Positions 7,245 through 15,767 of a DNA stretch of 38,452 nucleotides are shown here, piece by piece. The DNA lies in NCBI GenBank assembly GCA_002722315.1, contig PBLG01000036.1:1-38452 (forward strand). The letters run 5' to 3'. Position 1 is the first letter of the stretch; each line of letters opens with the position of its first letter. Source of the stretch: Lysobacterales bacterium (GTDB lineage: Bacteria > Pseudomonadota > Gammaproteobacteria > Xanthomonadales > Wenzhouxiangellaceae). The translations under genes were made by a program, and so were the position numbers. Under the pieces are notes generated by a model, which was not told where the DNA came from, made no database searches, and saw only the letters and a program-made list of their open reading frames with translations.

Positions 7245-7511
7245 TCAGAAGTTCTCGAGCTGCGTGGTGCCGATGCCGCGGTCCGGCAGCAGGACCGGGA
7301 TGCCGTCGTCGACGATGTATACGACTTTGGCGTCCCGGGTGACCAGCGCCTCGGAGATGGGCTTGTCGACCGTGCTGCCGTCTACGAACAGCAGCTCGCC
7401 GCGGCCGATGACATCGTTGAGCTTCTTGACTCGCGCTTTTTCCAGCGGCCGGAGCGGTTCGTGGCTGACCGGGCAGCACAGGATGTCGAGCAGGGATTCG
7501 GGAATCGTCAT
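7245..7511 (-). CDS. Trm112/YcaR-like small protein
   Basis: An 88-residue protein of the Trm112-like (UPF0434) family. The N-terminal LLDILCCPVSHEPL matches the family's CP..H/C element and the C-terminal VYIVDDGIPVLLP its conserved core. Members are small zinc-ribbon-like proteins; eukaryotic Trm112 activates methyltransferases, while the bacterial role is unclear. Only one cysteine cluster (Cys12, Cys13) remains, so metal binding is doubtful. Divergent from purE across a spacer with a large cruciform. Confidence 0.88.
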   Translation of the reverse strand: MTIPESLLDILCCPVSHEPLRPLEKARVKKLNDVIGRGELLFVDGSTVDKPISEALVTRDAKVVYIVDDGIPVLLPDRGIGTTQLENF

Positions 7512-7565
7512 GGGTGAGATTCTAACCCGAACATTTCATGAATTCACGTGATGATCGCGCAGGAT

Positions 7566-7646
7566 ATTGCCCGCAGGTGGAATTTTCCGAGGGAGCGTCG
7601 TATCCAGGAATACGACCGACTGAGTAAAACTCCACCTGCGGGCAAT
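7566..7646. repeat. 81 bp nested cruciform (MITE/REPIN-like)
   Basis: Outer arms ATTGCCCGCAGGTGGAATTTT (7566-7586) and its complement (7626-7646) differ at one base in 21. An inner pair, GTCGTAT (7597-7603) and ATACGAC (7610-7616), is perfect. It lies in the divergent Trm112-like/purE spacer. No T-run flanks it, so it is not a simple terminator. Confidence 0.85.
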
Positions 7647-7749
7647 AGACAAGCGAGGGCGCGTGCAATTTCATGGAATGTTCGGGTAGACGTGCCCGCG
7701 ACCGGTTCTGCTACCATTGATTGCCTGGTAATCGACAAGGTTTGTGCTC

Positions 7750-8271
7750 ATGCCGGGCAATCCACGGGTCGGCATCGTCATGGGGTCCAAAAGCGACTGG
7801 CCGACGATGTGCAAGGCTGCAGAAGTGCTCGACGAGCTCGAGATTCCCTACGAGACCGAAGTCGTCTCCGCGCATCGCACGCCGGAGAAGATGCTCGACT
7901 ACGCCCGCTCGGCAAGCAAGCGCGGCCTGGCGCTGATCATTGCCGGCGCCGGCGGCGCGGCGCACCTGCCGGGCATGCTTGCCGCGGCCACCGAGCTGCC
8001 GGTGCTGGGCGTTCCGGTCAAGAGCCGCGCGCTCAACGGACTCGATTCGCTGCTGTCGATCGTTCAGATGCCCCGCGGCGTGCCGGTGGCCACGCTCGCG
8101 ATCGGCGATTCCGGCGCCGCCAACGCGGGCCTGCTGGCGGCCTCCATCCTGGGCATATCCGATCCCCAGCTGGCCGAGCGCTACCGGGCCTGGCGCGCGC
8201 GCCAGACCGAACAGGTGCTGGCCGAGCCCGACCCACGCCAGGACATGCACCAGGATCCGCGCCAGGCATGA
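7750..8271 (+). CDS. purE: N5-carboxyaminoimidazole ribonucleotide mutase, class I
   Basis: The 173-residue cytoplasmic enzyme moves the carboxylate of N5-CAIR to C4 in purine synthesis. [13 protein letters not shown] (residues 8-20) is the phosphate loop, SAHRTP (40-45) carries catalytic His42, and [12 protein letters not shown] is the substrate loop. The start is the ATG at 7750; a GTG two codons earlier is less likely. The stop overlaps the purK start (ATGA), so translation is coupled. The presence of purK shows the two-step bacterial route rather than direct AIR carboxylation. Confidence 0.96.
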   Translation: MPGNPRVGIVMGSKSDWPTMCKAAEVLDELEIPYETEVVSAHRTPEKMLDYARSASKRGLALIIAGAGGAAHLPGMLAAATELPVLGVPVKSRALNGLDSLLSIVQMPRGVPVATLAIGDSGAANAGLLAASILGISDPQLAERYRAWRARQTEQVLAEPDPRQDMHQDPRQA

Positions 8272-9389
8272 AAGTCGGCATCCTCGGGGGCGGTCAGCTC
8301 GCGCGCATGCTGGTCGAGGCCGGTACGCCGCTGGGTCTGGACTTCACCATCGTCGATCCCAAGGCCGATGCCTGTGCGGCCGGCATGGGTCGGTTCATCC
8401 ACGCCGATTACACCGATCCCGATGCGCTGGACTGTCTTGCGGCCTGCGACCGGGTGACCTGCGATTTCGAGAACGTGCCGGCCGATGCGCTGGCCGTGAT
8501 CGACGATCGCGTCGCGGTTCGGCCGTCGGCCGCGGCGCTCGCCGCGGCCCAGGATCGTTTGTCCGAGAAAGATCGCTTCACCCGGCTGGGCATGGAAACC
8601 CCTGGGTATGCCGAGGTGAACTCGCGCACCGATCTGCAGGCCGCGGTCGAAGCGCTGGGACTCCCGGCAGTGGTCAAGACGCGCCGGATGGGATACGACG
8701 GCAAGGGCCAGATGGTGCTGCGCGATGCCGAGGATCTCGAGCTGGCATGGCGGAAGCTGGGCGAATACCCGCTGATCGTCGAGCAATGGGTGGCGTTCGA
8801 CCACGAGTGTTCGATCACCGCGGTGCGTTCCGGCGACGGAGAACTGCGCTGCTGGCCGGTCAGCCGCACCTGGCACCGCGACGGCATCCTGCGCCTGGCC
8901 GCCTCGCTGTCGGTTGCCGAGAGCCGTCAGCGTGCCGCGGAGAGGCTGATCAGGACGCTGGCCGAAGACCTGGACTATGTCGGTTGCCTGACGCTGGAAC
9001 TGTTTGCCGTGGGCGATCGGCTGCTGGCCAACGAGTTCGCCCCGAGGGTGCACAACTCGGCGCACTGGACGATCGAGGGCGCGGTGTGCTCGCAGTTCGA
9101 GAATCACCTGAGGGCCGTATGCGGCCTGCCGTTGGGCGCGACCGAGGCCCGGGGCGCGTCGGTGATGGTGAACTTCATCGGCCGTATGCCGGCCCCGTGC
9201 CCGTGGCTGGAACTGCCGGACCTGCACTGGCACGACTACGGCAAGTCGGCGCGCGAGGGGCGCAAGGTGGGGCATGCGACGCTGTGTGCACCGGATGCCG
9301 AGGCGTTGAAATCGATGCTGCCGAGACTCGACGGTCTGCTGGACTCCGATCTTCTGCGCGAACTGGATTCGGCGCTGGGCGCGACCTGA
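8268..9389 (+). CDS. purK: N5-carboxyaminoimidazole ribonucleotide synthase
   Basis: An ATP-grasp enzyme of 373 residues that makes N5-CAIR from AIR, bicarbonate and ATP and hands it to PurE. The N-terminal [11 protein letters not shown] binds nucleotide substrate. The ATP-grasp core carries [14 protein letters not shown] and the metal-site signature [13 protein letters not shown], and the C-terminal part has FIGRMP. Overlaps purE by four bases. Convergent with argD across a REP-like hairpin. Confidence 0.96.
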   Translation: MKVGILGGGQLARMLVEAGTPLGLDFTIVDPKADACAAGMGRFIHADYTDPDALDCLAACDRVTCDFENVPADALAVIDDRVAVRPSAAALAAAQDRLSEKDRFTRLGMETPGYAEVNSRTDLQAAVEALGLPAVVKTRRMGYDGKGQMVLRDAEDLELAWRKLGEYPLIVEQWVAFDHECSITAVRSGDGELRCWPVSRTWHRDGILRLAASLSVAESRQRAAERLIRTLAEDLDYVGCLTLELFAVGDRLLANEFAPRVHNSAHWTIEGAVCSQFENHLRAVCGLPLGATEARGASVMVNFIGRMPAPCPWLELPDLHWHDYGKSAREGRKVGHATLCAPDAEALKSMLPRLDGLLDSDLLRELDSALGAT

Positions 9390-9420
9390 GCGCACGCGGA
9401 TCAGAGCGATTGGCCTGCGG

Positions 9421-9454
9421 CCCCGGATGCGCGCTTCGCGCTTATCCGGGCTAC
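9421..9454. repeat. REP-like hairpin between purK and argD
   Basis: CCCGGATGCGCGC and GCGCTTATCCGGG form an imperfect stem, ending in GGGCTAC. This is the GTAGCCCGGAT..GCGC type of REP common in proteobacteria. It may limit read-through between the two convergent genes. Confidence 0.7.
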
Positions 9455-9471
9455 AAAACCGCAAGCCCGAA

Positions 9472-10647
9472 TCAAGCCCCGGCGTCGATCGCCTCGGCTA
9501 CCGTGTCGGCGATCCTGCGCGCCTGTTCGTCGCTGATGATCAGCGGGGGCAGCAGGCGCACCACGCGCTCGTGGGTGACGTTGACCAGCACGCCGGCATC
9601 CAGCGCATATTGGCGGACGTCGGCCGCGTCGTCGACCAGTTCCACCCCGATCATCAATCCGCGTCCGCGGATTTCGACGACCCGCTTGCTGCCTTCGAGT
9701 CTGTCGCGCAGTCGATCGCGCAGCCGCTGCCCCTGCCGTTCGGCCCGCTCGCAGATATCCAGCTCGCGCATGCGCTCGATGACTGTGAGCGCCACCCGGC
9801 AGGCCAGCGGGCTGCCGCCGAAGGTGGTGCCGTGGCTGCCGGGCGTCAGCACGTTGGCCGCGGCGCCGCGCGCCACGCAGGCGGCCACCGGGACGCCGTT
9901 GCCCAGCGCCTTGGCCACCGTGATGACGTCGGGCAGGCTTTCGGCTTCGTGCTGGTGTGCGAACCAGCGTCCGGTGCGTCCCATGCCGGCCTGTATTTCG
10001 TCGAGCATCAGCAGGACGCCGTGCCTGTCGCAGGCCTTGCGCAACGCGGTGAGATAACCGTCCGGCGGGATGCGAACGCCGCCTTCGCCCTGAATGGGTT
10101 CAAGCATGACCGCGACGATGCTCGAATCGGCTTCGAGTGCGCGCGCGGCGGCATCGGCGTCGCCGAACGGCACGCGGTGGAAGCCGTCGACCAGCGGCGT
10201 GAACCCGAGCTGCAGCTTGCCCGGCGCCGAAGCGCTGATGGCAGCCAGCGTGCGGCCGTGGAAAGCCCCCTCGACGACCAGGATTCTGGGGGTTTCGATG
10301 TTTCGCGAATGACCGTGCTTGCGCGCGATCTTGAAAGCGCATTCGACCGCCTCGGCGCCGGTATTGGTGATGAATGCACGGTCCATTCCGGAAAGCTCGC
10401 ACAGCGCCTCGGCCAGGCGCTCCTGTAGCCGGATATGGCCGAGATTGGCGGTATGAATGAGGGTGCGCGCCTGGTCGCAGATCGCCTCGGCCAGCACCGG
10501 GTCGGAATGGCCCAGGCTGCAGACCGCGATGCCGCTGATGGCATCCAGGTAGCGCGTGCCGTGTTCGTCGAACAGCCACGCACCCTCGCCACGCTCGAAA
10601 GCCACCGGCATCCGGGCGTAGGTATTCATCAGGTAGGAATCGGTCAT
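9472..10647 (-). CDS. argD: Acetylornithine aminotransferase (class III, PLP)
   Basis: A 391-residue fold-type I aminotransferase of arginine synthesis, often also used as succinyldiaminopimelate aminotransferase in lysine synthesis. ITNTGAEAVECAFK (93-106) binds the cofactor phosphate, LDEIQAGMGRTG (215-226) holds the Asp that contacts the pyridine nitrogen, and Lys246 in TVAKALGNG forms the Schiff base. The frame stays open to 11052, but similarity starts at MTDSYLMNTYARMP, so I start at 10647. There is no Shine-Dalgarno, and TATCAT lies six bases before the ATG. The gene stands alone, convergent with purK. Confidence 0.93.
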   Translation of the reverse strand: MTDSYLMNTYARMPVAFERGEGAWLFDEHGTRYLDAISGIAVCSLGHSDPVLAEAICDQARTLIHTANLGHIRLQERLAEALCELSGMDRAFITNTGAEAVECAFKIARKHGHSRNIETPRILVVEGAFHGRTLAAISASAPGKLQLGFTPLVDGFHRVPFGDADAAARALEADSSIVAVMLEPIQGEGGVRIPPDGYLTALRKACDRHGVLLMLDEIQAGMGRTGRWFAHQHEAESLPDVITVAKALGNGVPVAACVARGAAANVLTPGSHGTTFGGSPLACRVALTVIERMRELDICERAERQGQRLRDRLRDRLEGSKRVVEIRGRGLMIGVELVDDAADVRQYALDAGVLVNVTHERVVRLLPPLIISDEQARRIADTVAEAIDAGA

Positions 10648-10653
10648 GCGCCT

Positions 10654-10659
10654 ATGATA
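10654..10659 (-). promoter_or_regulatory. Possible -10 box of a leaderless argD transcript
   Basis: TATCAT on the minus strand places +1 exactly on the A of the argD start codon at 10647. The -35 region would fall in the sodB-side terminator hairpin and has no good hexamer, which weakens the call. Confidence 0.35.
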
Positions 10660-10661
10660 CG

Positions 10662-10684
10662 AAAAGCCCGCGCGGTGCGCGGGC
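10662..10684 (-). terminator. Terminator between sodB and argD
   Basis: On the minus strand GCCCGCGC-ACC-GCGCGGGC is followed by TTTTC. It ends only 15 bases before the argD start, so argD must be transcribed from between the hairpin and its ATG or by read-through. Confidence 0.75.
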
Positions 10685-10729
10685 AGGACCAATACGTTTG
10701 TGGGTAAAAATCGCTGAGAAGCGTCAAGA

Positions 10730-10826
10730 GCGGCTTTCTGGCGGTGGCCGCCGGAGCGCAGAATCCGGAGTGTACACGCTGGTACATGAGGAATTCGAGC
10801 ACCGCCGGACGCCGCCAGACAGCCGC
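10730..10826. repeat. 97 bp imperfect hairpin element after sodB
   Basis: The arms GCGGCTTTCTGGCGGTGGCC... (10730-10753) and its complement (10801-10826) pair with a few mismatches. The loop contains a second inverted pair, TGTAC (10771-10775) and GTACA (10782-10786). The layout resembles a dispersed intergenic element rather than a terminator, as no T-run is present. Confidence 0.65.
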
Positions 10827-10841
10827 GCAATAGCTTCTCGG

Positions 10842-11423
10842 CTATTTTTTCATCTGCTTGGCGACGAAGTCCCAGTTCACCAGGTGCCAGAACGCCTCCA
10901 GGTACTTCGGACGGGCGTTGCGGTAGTCGATGTAGTAGGCGTGTTCCCAGACGTCGCAGGTCAGCAGCGGCGTCGCGTCCCCGGTCAGCGGGGTTTCGGC
11001 GTCGTCGGTGTTGACCAGCGCCAGCGAACCGTCCCGGTTCTGCACCAGCCATGTCCAGCCGGAACCGAAGTTGCCCACGGCGCTGTCGTTGAACTTCTGC
11101 TTGAAGTTGTCGAACGAGCCGAAATCACGATTGATCGCATCGGCCAGCGCGCCGTCGGGCTCGCCGCCGCCGCTGGGGCTCATGCAGTTCCAGTAAAAGG
11201 TGTGGTTCCAGACCTGTGCGGCGTTGTTGAACAGCCCGCCGGTCGCACTCCGGATGATTTCCTCCAGGGACTTGTCGGCATCGTCGGTGCCCTCGACAAG
11301 GCCGTTGAGCTTGTCGACGTAGGTCTTGTGATGCTTGCCGTAGTGGTATTCGAGGGTTTCCTCGGAAATATGCGGCTCGAGCGCATTTTTCGGATAGGGG
11401 AGATCGGGAAGCGTAAACGACAT
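10842..11423 (-). CDS. sodB: Superoxide dismutase [Fe]
   Basis: A 193-residue cytoplasmic Fe/Mn-family SOD that converts superoxide to hydrogen peroxide and oxygen. Metal ligands are His27, His74, Asp157 and His161 (DVWEHAYYIDYRN), matching E. coli SodB positions. Gln70 in NNAAQVWNHTFYW, supplied from the N-terminal half, indicates the iron type. AAGGAG lies ten bases before the ATG, and TACCAT at about 11456 could be its -10. Divergent from hyuB. Confidence 0.96.
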   Translation of the reverse strand: MSFTLPDLPYPKNALEPHISEETLEYHYGKHHKTYVDKLNGLVEGTDDADKSLEEIIRSATGGLFNNAAQVWNHTFYWNCMSPSGGGEPDGALADAINRDFGSFDNFKQKFNDSAVGNFGSGWTWLVQNRDGSLALVNTDDAETPLTGDATPLLTCDVWEHAYYIDYRNARPKYLEAFWHLVNWDFVAKQMKK

Positions 11424-11509
11424 TGGCGTGCTCCTTGGCTGGTTTGAATGAGGGTTGTAGTCAGACATGGTACCGTAGCGCGTGTATTCAAGAGGAAAGC
11501 GCCTCCCAG

Positions 11510-13084
11510 ATGCCCCAGTCCGATCCGCACGCCGCCGCGACCGGCGATTCCGGGCTCGACCTGATCGAATTGCGCATTTTCGAAAGCCGCGCGGCGGCGA
11601 TTTGCGAAACCATGGGCGCGGTACTCCGGCGCAGCGCCTTTTCCCCAAACATCCGCGACCGGCTCGATTTTTCCTGTGCCCTGTTCAGCGCCGATGGCCG
11701 GCTGCTGAGCCAGGCCACCCATATTCCCGTGCACCTGGGGTCCATGGCCTGGGCCATGCGCGACCTGGTCGACAAGCACGAGTGGCGGCCCGGGTCGCGA
11801 CTGATGCTCAACGATCCTTACGCCGGCGGCACCCACCTGCCCGACGTGACCGTGATCGCCCCGGTATTCGATTCCGGCGACTGCGTCGGTTTCGTCGCCA
11901 ACCGGGCGCATCACGCCGATATCGGCAGCGCGACGCCCGGCTCCATGCCGCTGAGCCGATCGCTGGAAGAAGAGGGCGTCCTGATCAGCCCGCAGTGGCT
12001 TTATCGCGACGGCAGCCTGGACCAAGACGCCCTGGACGGGATCTGTCGCCGGATGCGCAATCCCGATCTTTCGGCCGGCGACTTCCAGGCCCAGGTGGCG
12101 GCGTCGGCCTTCGGCGAAAAGGCCTTCGGTGCGCTGGTCGAGGAACTTGGGCGGGAAAGGCTGGCCGAGTTTTCCCAGGCCCTCAACGACTATGCGGCGC
12201 GCCTGGCTTCGGCCAGCATTTCCGACCTGCCCGAAGGCTGCTGGCAGGCTGTCGACCGGATGGACTGCGACGGCGCGGGTGGCCCGGGGCCGTCGATCCG
12301 CGTCGCGCTTCGGGTACAGGCCGGACGAATCGAGGTTGATTTCGACGGCACCGACGACCAGGTGGCGGGCAACCTGAACTGCCCGATGAGCGTGACCGCC
12401 GCGGCCGTCTACTACGCGCTGCGCTGTCTTCTGCCCGCCGAAACCCCGACCTGCGCCGGAGCGCTGGAATGCATGCACCTGAGTGCCCCGGCCGGCTGCC
12501 TGGTCAACGCCAGGTCACCGGCGGCGACTGCGGCCGGCAACGTGGAGACCAGCCAGCGCATCGTCGACGTGGTGTTCCGGGCGCTGGCCGAGGCACTGCC
12601 GGAGCGGATTCCGGCCGCCAGCCAGGGCACTATGAACAACCTGGGCCTGGGCGGCAAGCGCTGGAGCTACTACGAGACCATGGCCGGCGGCTGCGGCGCC
12701 ACCGCGGACACGCCCGGCCGGCATGCCGCGCACAGCCACATGACCAACACGCTGAACACCCCGGCCGAAGTGCTGGAGATGCATTTCCCGCTTCGCATCG
12801 TTCGGTATCAATACCGGTCCGGCAGCGGCGGGCAAGGACGGTGTTCAGGGGGCGACGGCCTGGTGCGAGAATTCGAATTCCTGGAGCCGGCACAGGCAAC
12901 GCTGATCACCGAGCGGCGCGTCAATGCCCCCTGGGGCCTGGCCGGCGGCGAGGACGGACAACCCGGCCGCAACCTGCTCGACGGCGAAGAACTGCCGTCG
13001 AAGATCTCGATCGAGGTCGAAGCCGGACAGGTACTGACCATCGAGACGCCGGGCGGCGGGGGGTACGGGAGTCCTTCTCGGTAG
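11510..13084 (+). CDS. Hydantoinase B/oxoprolinase (HyuB-type) protein
   Basis: The 524-residue protein belongs to the HyuB family, the B subunit of ATP-dependent N-methylhydantoinases, 5-oxoprolinases and acetone/acetophenone carboxylases. Typical stretches are LNDPYAGGTHLPDVTVIAPV, NRAHHADIGSATPGSMP and the glycine-rich end ETPGGGGYGSP. The frame is open upstream to 11423, but I start at the ATG at 11510, where the protein-like sequence begins. Family partners (HyuA, the ATPase) are normally adjacent or fused; none is present here, so the substrate is unknown. It overlaps no neighbour and is convergent with the TPP enzyme. Confidence 0.85.
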   Translation: MPQSDPHAAATGDSGLDLIELRIFESRAAAICETMGAVLRRSAFSPNIRDRLDFSCALFSADGRLLSQATHIPVHLGSMAWAMRDLVDKHEWRPGSRLMLNDPYAGGTHLPDVTVIAPVFDSGDCVGFVANRAHHADIGSATPGSMPLSRSLEEEGVLISPQWLYRDGSLDQDALDGICRRMRNPDLSAGDFQAQVAASAFGEKAFGALVEELGRERLAEFSQALNDYAARLASASISDLPEGCWQAVDRMDCDGAGGPGPSIRVALRVQAGRIEVDFDGTDDQVAGNLNCPMSVTAAAVYYALRCLLPAETPTCAGALECMHLSAPAGCLVNARSPAATAAGNVETSQRIVDVVFRALAEALPERIPAASQGTMNNLGLGGKRWSYYETMAGGCGATADTPGRHAAHSHMTNTLNTPAEVLEMHFPLRIVRYQYRSGSGGQGRCSGGDGLVREFEFLEPAQATLITERRVNAPWGLAGGEDGQPGRNLLDGEELPSKISIEVEAGQVLTIETPGGGGYGSPSR

Positions 13085-13136
13085 CGGGTGATTTCGGTGC
13101 GTACAGGCTTCGACCCGCTGTGGGGGCGGGTAGGGC

Positions 13137-13304
13137 GTTTTAGGTTTTAAGTGTTAGGTGTTAGGTTGTTGATTGTTGGTTGTTGATTGTTGATTGTTGA
13201 TTGTTGGTTGTTGGTTGTTGGTTGTTGGTTGTAAGCGTCAGGCGCCTTCCCTTGGCAAGAGATCGACTGCCGGGCTCAACACCTAACACTTAAAACCTAA
13301 AACC
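13137..13304. repeat. Heptamer repeat block inside a long inverted repeat
   Basis: GTTTTAGGTTTTAAGTGTTAGGTGTT (13137-13162) is the exact reverse complement of 13279-13304, and the right arm continues with two more AACCTAA-type heptamers. Between them, 13164-13232 is about ten tandem heptamers alternating GTTGTTG and ATTGTTG. The stop codons of hyuB and the TPP gene face this block. Confidence 0.85.
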
Positions 13305-13320
13305 TAAAACCTAAAACGTT

Positions 13321-14976
13321 CTAGCCCAGTCGCGCGCTCGCCGCCGGGATCTCCTCGAACAGGACCCGCTGGCTGTCCCGGTAGTCGATCGGGCAGTCGA
13401 TCAGGTCGACGCCCGATGAATCCAGCGCTTTTGCCAGCAGGGTCTCCAGCGATTCGACGCTGTCGGCGCGGTGGCCGCGCGCGCCGTAGCTTTCGGCATA
13501 CCTGACGAAATCGGGGTTGCCGAACTGCAGGCCGTAGTCGGGCAGCTGCATGTCGGCCTGTTTCCAGCGGATCATGCCGTAAGCATCGTCGCGCACGACG
13601 AGCACGACCAGGTTCAGCCCCAGCCTGACCGCGGTTTCGAGCTCCTGCGAATTCATCATGAAGCCGCCGTCGCCACAGACGGCAAGCACCTTGCGATTCG
13701 GATACAGCATGGCCGCACCCATGGCCACCGGCAGCCCGGCGCCCATGGTGGCCAGGGCGTTGTCCAGCAGCAGGGTATTGGGCTTTACCGCGCGGTAGTT
13801 GCGCGCGAACCAGACCTTGTACAGGCCGTTATCCAGCGACACGATGCCGTCCTCGGGCAGCGCGTCGCGCACGGCGTGCACCAGGCGCCTGGGGTGAATC
13901 GGGAAATCGTTGAGTTCGCGGCCCGAATCCAGGTCGTCGAACAACGCCTTGCGCACCTTTTTCGCAAAGGAAAAATCCCAGTGGTCCTGGGGCCGGATGC
14001 GCTCGCTGAACTGCCATATGGCGTTGGCGATGTCGCCGGTGACCTCGATCTGCGGGAAATAGACCGGGTCGACCTCGGCGGTGAAGAAGTTGACGTGGAT
14101 GACCGTGCGCTTGCCTTCGTGCATGAAGAACGGCGGCTTCTCGACCACGTCGTGGCCGACGTTGATGATGCAGTCGGACTTCTCGATCAGCCGATGGACG
14201 TAATCGCCGTCGGAAAGCGCCGCGGTGCCCATCCAGCAGTCGTTGGGTTCGCCCACCACGCCCTTGCCCATCTGGGTGGTGAAAAACGGGATGCCGGTCG
14301 AATTGATGAATTGCCGGAGCATCTTCGCGGTGAGCTTGCGGTTGGCCCCGGCGCCGCACATCATCAACGGGCTTCTGGCGCTCTGGATGGCCTCGACTGC
14401 GCGCGCAATGGCCTTTTCCTCGGCCACCGGGCGACGGGTGAGGCTGGCGGCCAGCGGCTTCAGGTCCCCGGCAGGCTCGCGCGCAATGTCCTCGGGAAGC
14501 TCCAGGTGGGCGGCACCGGGTCGCTCTTCCTCGGCCTGGCGGAACGCCTCGCGCACTCTCGAAGGGATGGTCGCCGCCGATACGATCTGGCGTGTGTAGT
14601 GGGTCACCGGGCGCATCAGGTCGACGATGTCGAGAATCTGGAAATGGCCCTGCTTGGAGGTCTTGATCGGCTTCTGGCCGGTAATCATCACCATCGGCAT
14701 GGCGCCGAGCTGGGCGTAGGCTGCGGCGGTCACGAAGTTGGTCGCACCGGGCCCCAGCGTCGACATACACACGCCGGGCTTGCCGGTCAGGCGGCCGTGG
14801 CAGGCGGCCATGAAGCCGGCGCCCTGCTCGTGGCGCGTGATCACGACTTCGATCGACGACTCTCGCAGCGCTTCGAGCAGGTCCAGGTTTTCTTCGCCCG
14901 GCACCGCGAAGATCTTGTCCACGCCCTCGGCTTCCAGGCATTCGACCATCAGGCGGGATGCGTTTCGTTCAGTCAT
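13321..14976 (-). CDS. TPP-dependent enzyme, acetolactate synthase large-subunit type
   Basis: A 551-residue protein with the three-domain layout of thiamine diphosphate enzymes. The N-terminal pyrimidine domain has FAVPGEEN (23-30) and catalytic Glu50 in RHEQGAGFMA, then a central domain, then a C-terminal diphosphate domain with GDGGF (435-439). Where the Mg motif usually ends in Asn, this protein has Asp (VRDDAYG, 461-467). It resembles acetolactate synthases but has no small regulatory subunit gene nearby, so a catabolic AlsS-like or other decarboxylase/ligase role is possible. The frame is open to 15105, but the family start is MTERNASRLM at 14976. Confidence 0.8.
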   Translation of the reverse strand: MTERNASRLMVECLEAEGVDKIFAVPGEENLDLLEALRESSIEVVITRHEQGAGFMAACHGRLTGKPGVCMSTLGPGATNFVTAAAYAQLGAMPMVMITGQKPIKTSKQGHFQILDIVDLMRPVTHYTRQIVSAATIPSRVREAFRQAEEERPGAAHLELPEDIAREPAGDLKPLAASLTRRPVAEEKAIARAVEAIQSARSPLMMCGAGANRKLTAKMLRQFINSTGIPFFTTQMGKGVVGEPNDCWMGTAALSDGDYVHRLIEKSDCIINVGHDVVEKPPFFMHEGKRTVIHVNFFTAEVDPVYFPQIEVTGDIANAIWQFSERIRPQDHWDFSFAKKVRKALFDDLDSGRELNDFPIHPRRLVHAVRDALPEDGIVSLDNGLYKVWFARNYRAVKPNTLLLDNALATMGAGLPVAMGAAMLYPNRKVLAVCGDGGFMMNSQELETAVRLGLNLVVLVVRDDAYGMIRWKQADMQLPDYGLQFGNPDFVRYAESYGARGHRADSVESLETLLAKALDSSGVDLIDCPIDYRDSQRVLFEEIPAASARLG

Positions 14977-15092
14977 CGTGATCGGTCCACTCGTTCCGAA
15001 TCTACAGTGTAATGGCTCCCGGCCATGCAGGGCGTTCACCCGGGTGCGCCGGGGCTCTTGTGCGGGCGCGGGCTTCGTGGCAGGCTTGGTCC

Positions 15093-15767
15093 ATGATCGA
15101 CGCAAAAACCGCCGAATACCGCGAGCGATATCGTCGGGAACTGATCCCCGAAGGGTACTCGGGGCGGCTTCATTTCACCCTGATTCTGGGTTTCGTCGCC
15201 GCCGTGCTGGTGATCGGCGTAGTGCGGCTCGAGGCCATTCAGCCGCTGGAGTGGCTGGCCGTGCCGCTGACTTTCCTCTACGCCAACCTGGCCGAATACC
15301 TCGGCCACCGCTTCGTGATGCACCGCCGGCGCCCGGGTCTCGGGATGATTTACGAGCGCCATACGCTGCAGCACCATCGATTCTTCACCCACCGGGCGAT
15401 GCAGTTCGACTCAAGCGACGACTTTCGCGCCGTGCTGTTCCCGCCCATGCTGATGGTGTTTTTCGCCACCGCGTTCGCATTGCCCGCCGGCCTGGTGCTG
15501 ACGTGGCTGTTCTCGGCCAACGTCGCGTGGCTGTTCGTGATGACCGCGATCGGCTACTACGGAAGCTACGAGATCCTTCACTTCGCCTATCACCAGGACG
15601 AGGATTCCTGGATCATGCGCCTGCCCGGGGTCGAGCGCATGCGGCAACTGCATCTCTCGCACCATGATCCGTCGATCATGCAGACAGGCAACTTCAACAT
15701 CACCTGGCCGATCTGCGACGTGCTGTTCGGCACGCGGGTCGCTTCAGTCCCTGACGACGTCCCATAG
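15093..15767 (+). CDS. Fatty acid hydroxylase/sterol desaturase-family membrane protein
   Basis: The 224-residue integral membrane protein has hydrophobic spans near 28-45, 52-68, 114-137 and 140-158. It carries the histidine boxes of the non-haem di-iron hydroxylase superfamily: GHRFVMH (71-77), ERHTLQHHRFFTH (88-100), HFAYH (163-167) and LHLSHH (186-191). Members hydroxylate lipids such as fatty acids, carotenoids or ceramides; the substrate here is unknown. Lying beside LPS core genes, it might modify lipid A acyl chains or another envelope lipid (inference). Its 3' end overlaps kdkA by 24 bases tail to tail. Confidence 0.85.
   Translation: MIDAKTAEYRERYRRELIPEGYSGRLHFTLILGFVAAVLVIGVVRLEAIQPLEWLAVPLTFLYANLAEYLGHRFVMHRRRPGLGMIYERHTLQHHRFFTHRAMQFDSSDDFRAVLFPPMLMVFFATAFALPAGLVLTWLFSANVAWLFVMTAIGYYGSYEILHFAYHQDEDSWIMRLPGVERMRQLHLSHHDPSIMQTGNFNITWPICDVLFGTRVASVPDDVP

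Noticed and set aside
8181..9464. 427-codon frame antisense to purK
   Set aside because: Shadow of purK; the plus-strand gene is unambiguous.
13164..13232. CRISPR array
   Set aside because: Units are 7 bases in direct tandem without spacers.
13321..14976. Assignment as ilvB
   Set aside because: Altered metal motif and absence of ilvN make the biosynthetic enzyme uncertain, so no symbol is given.
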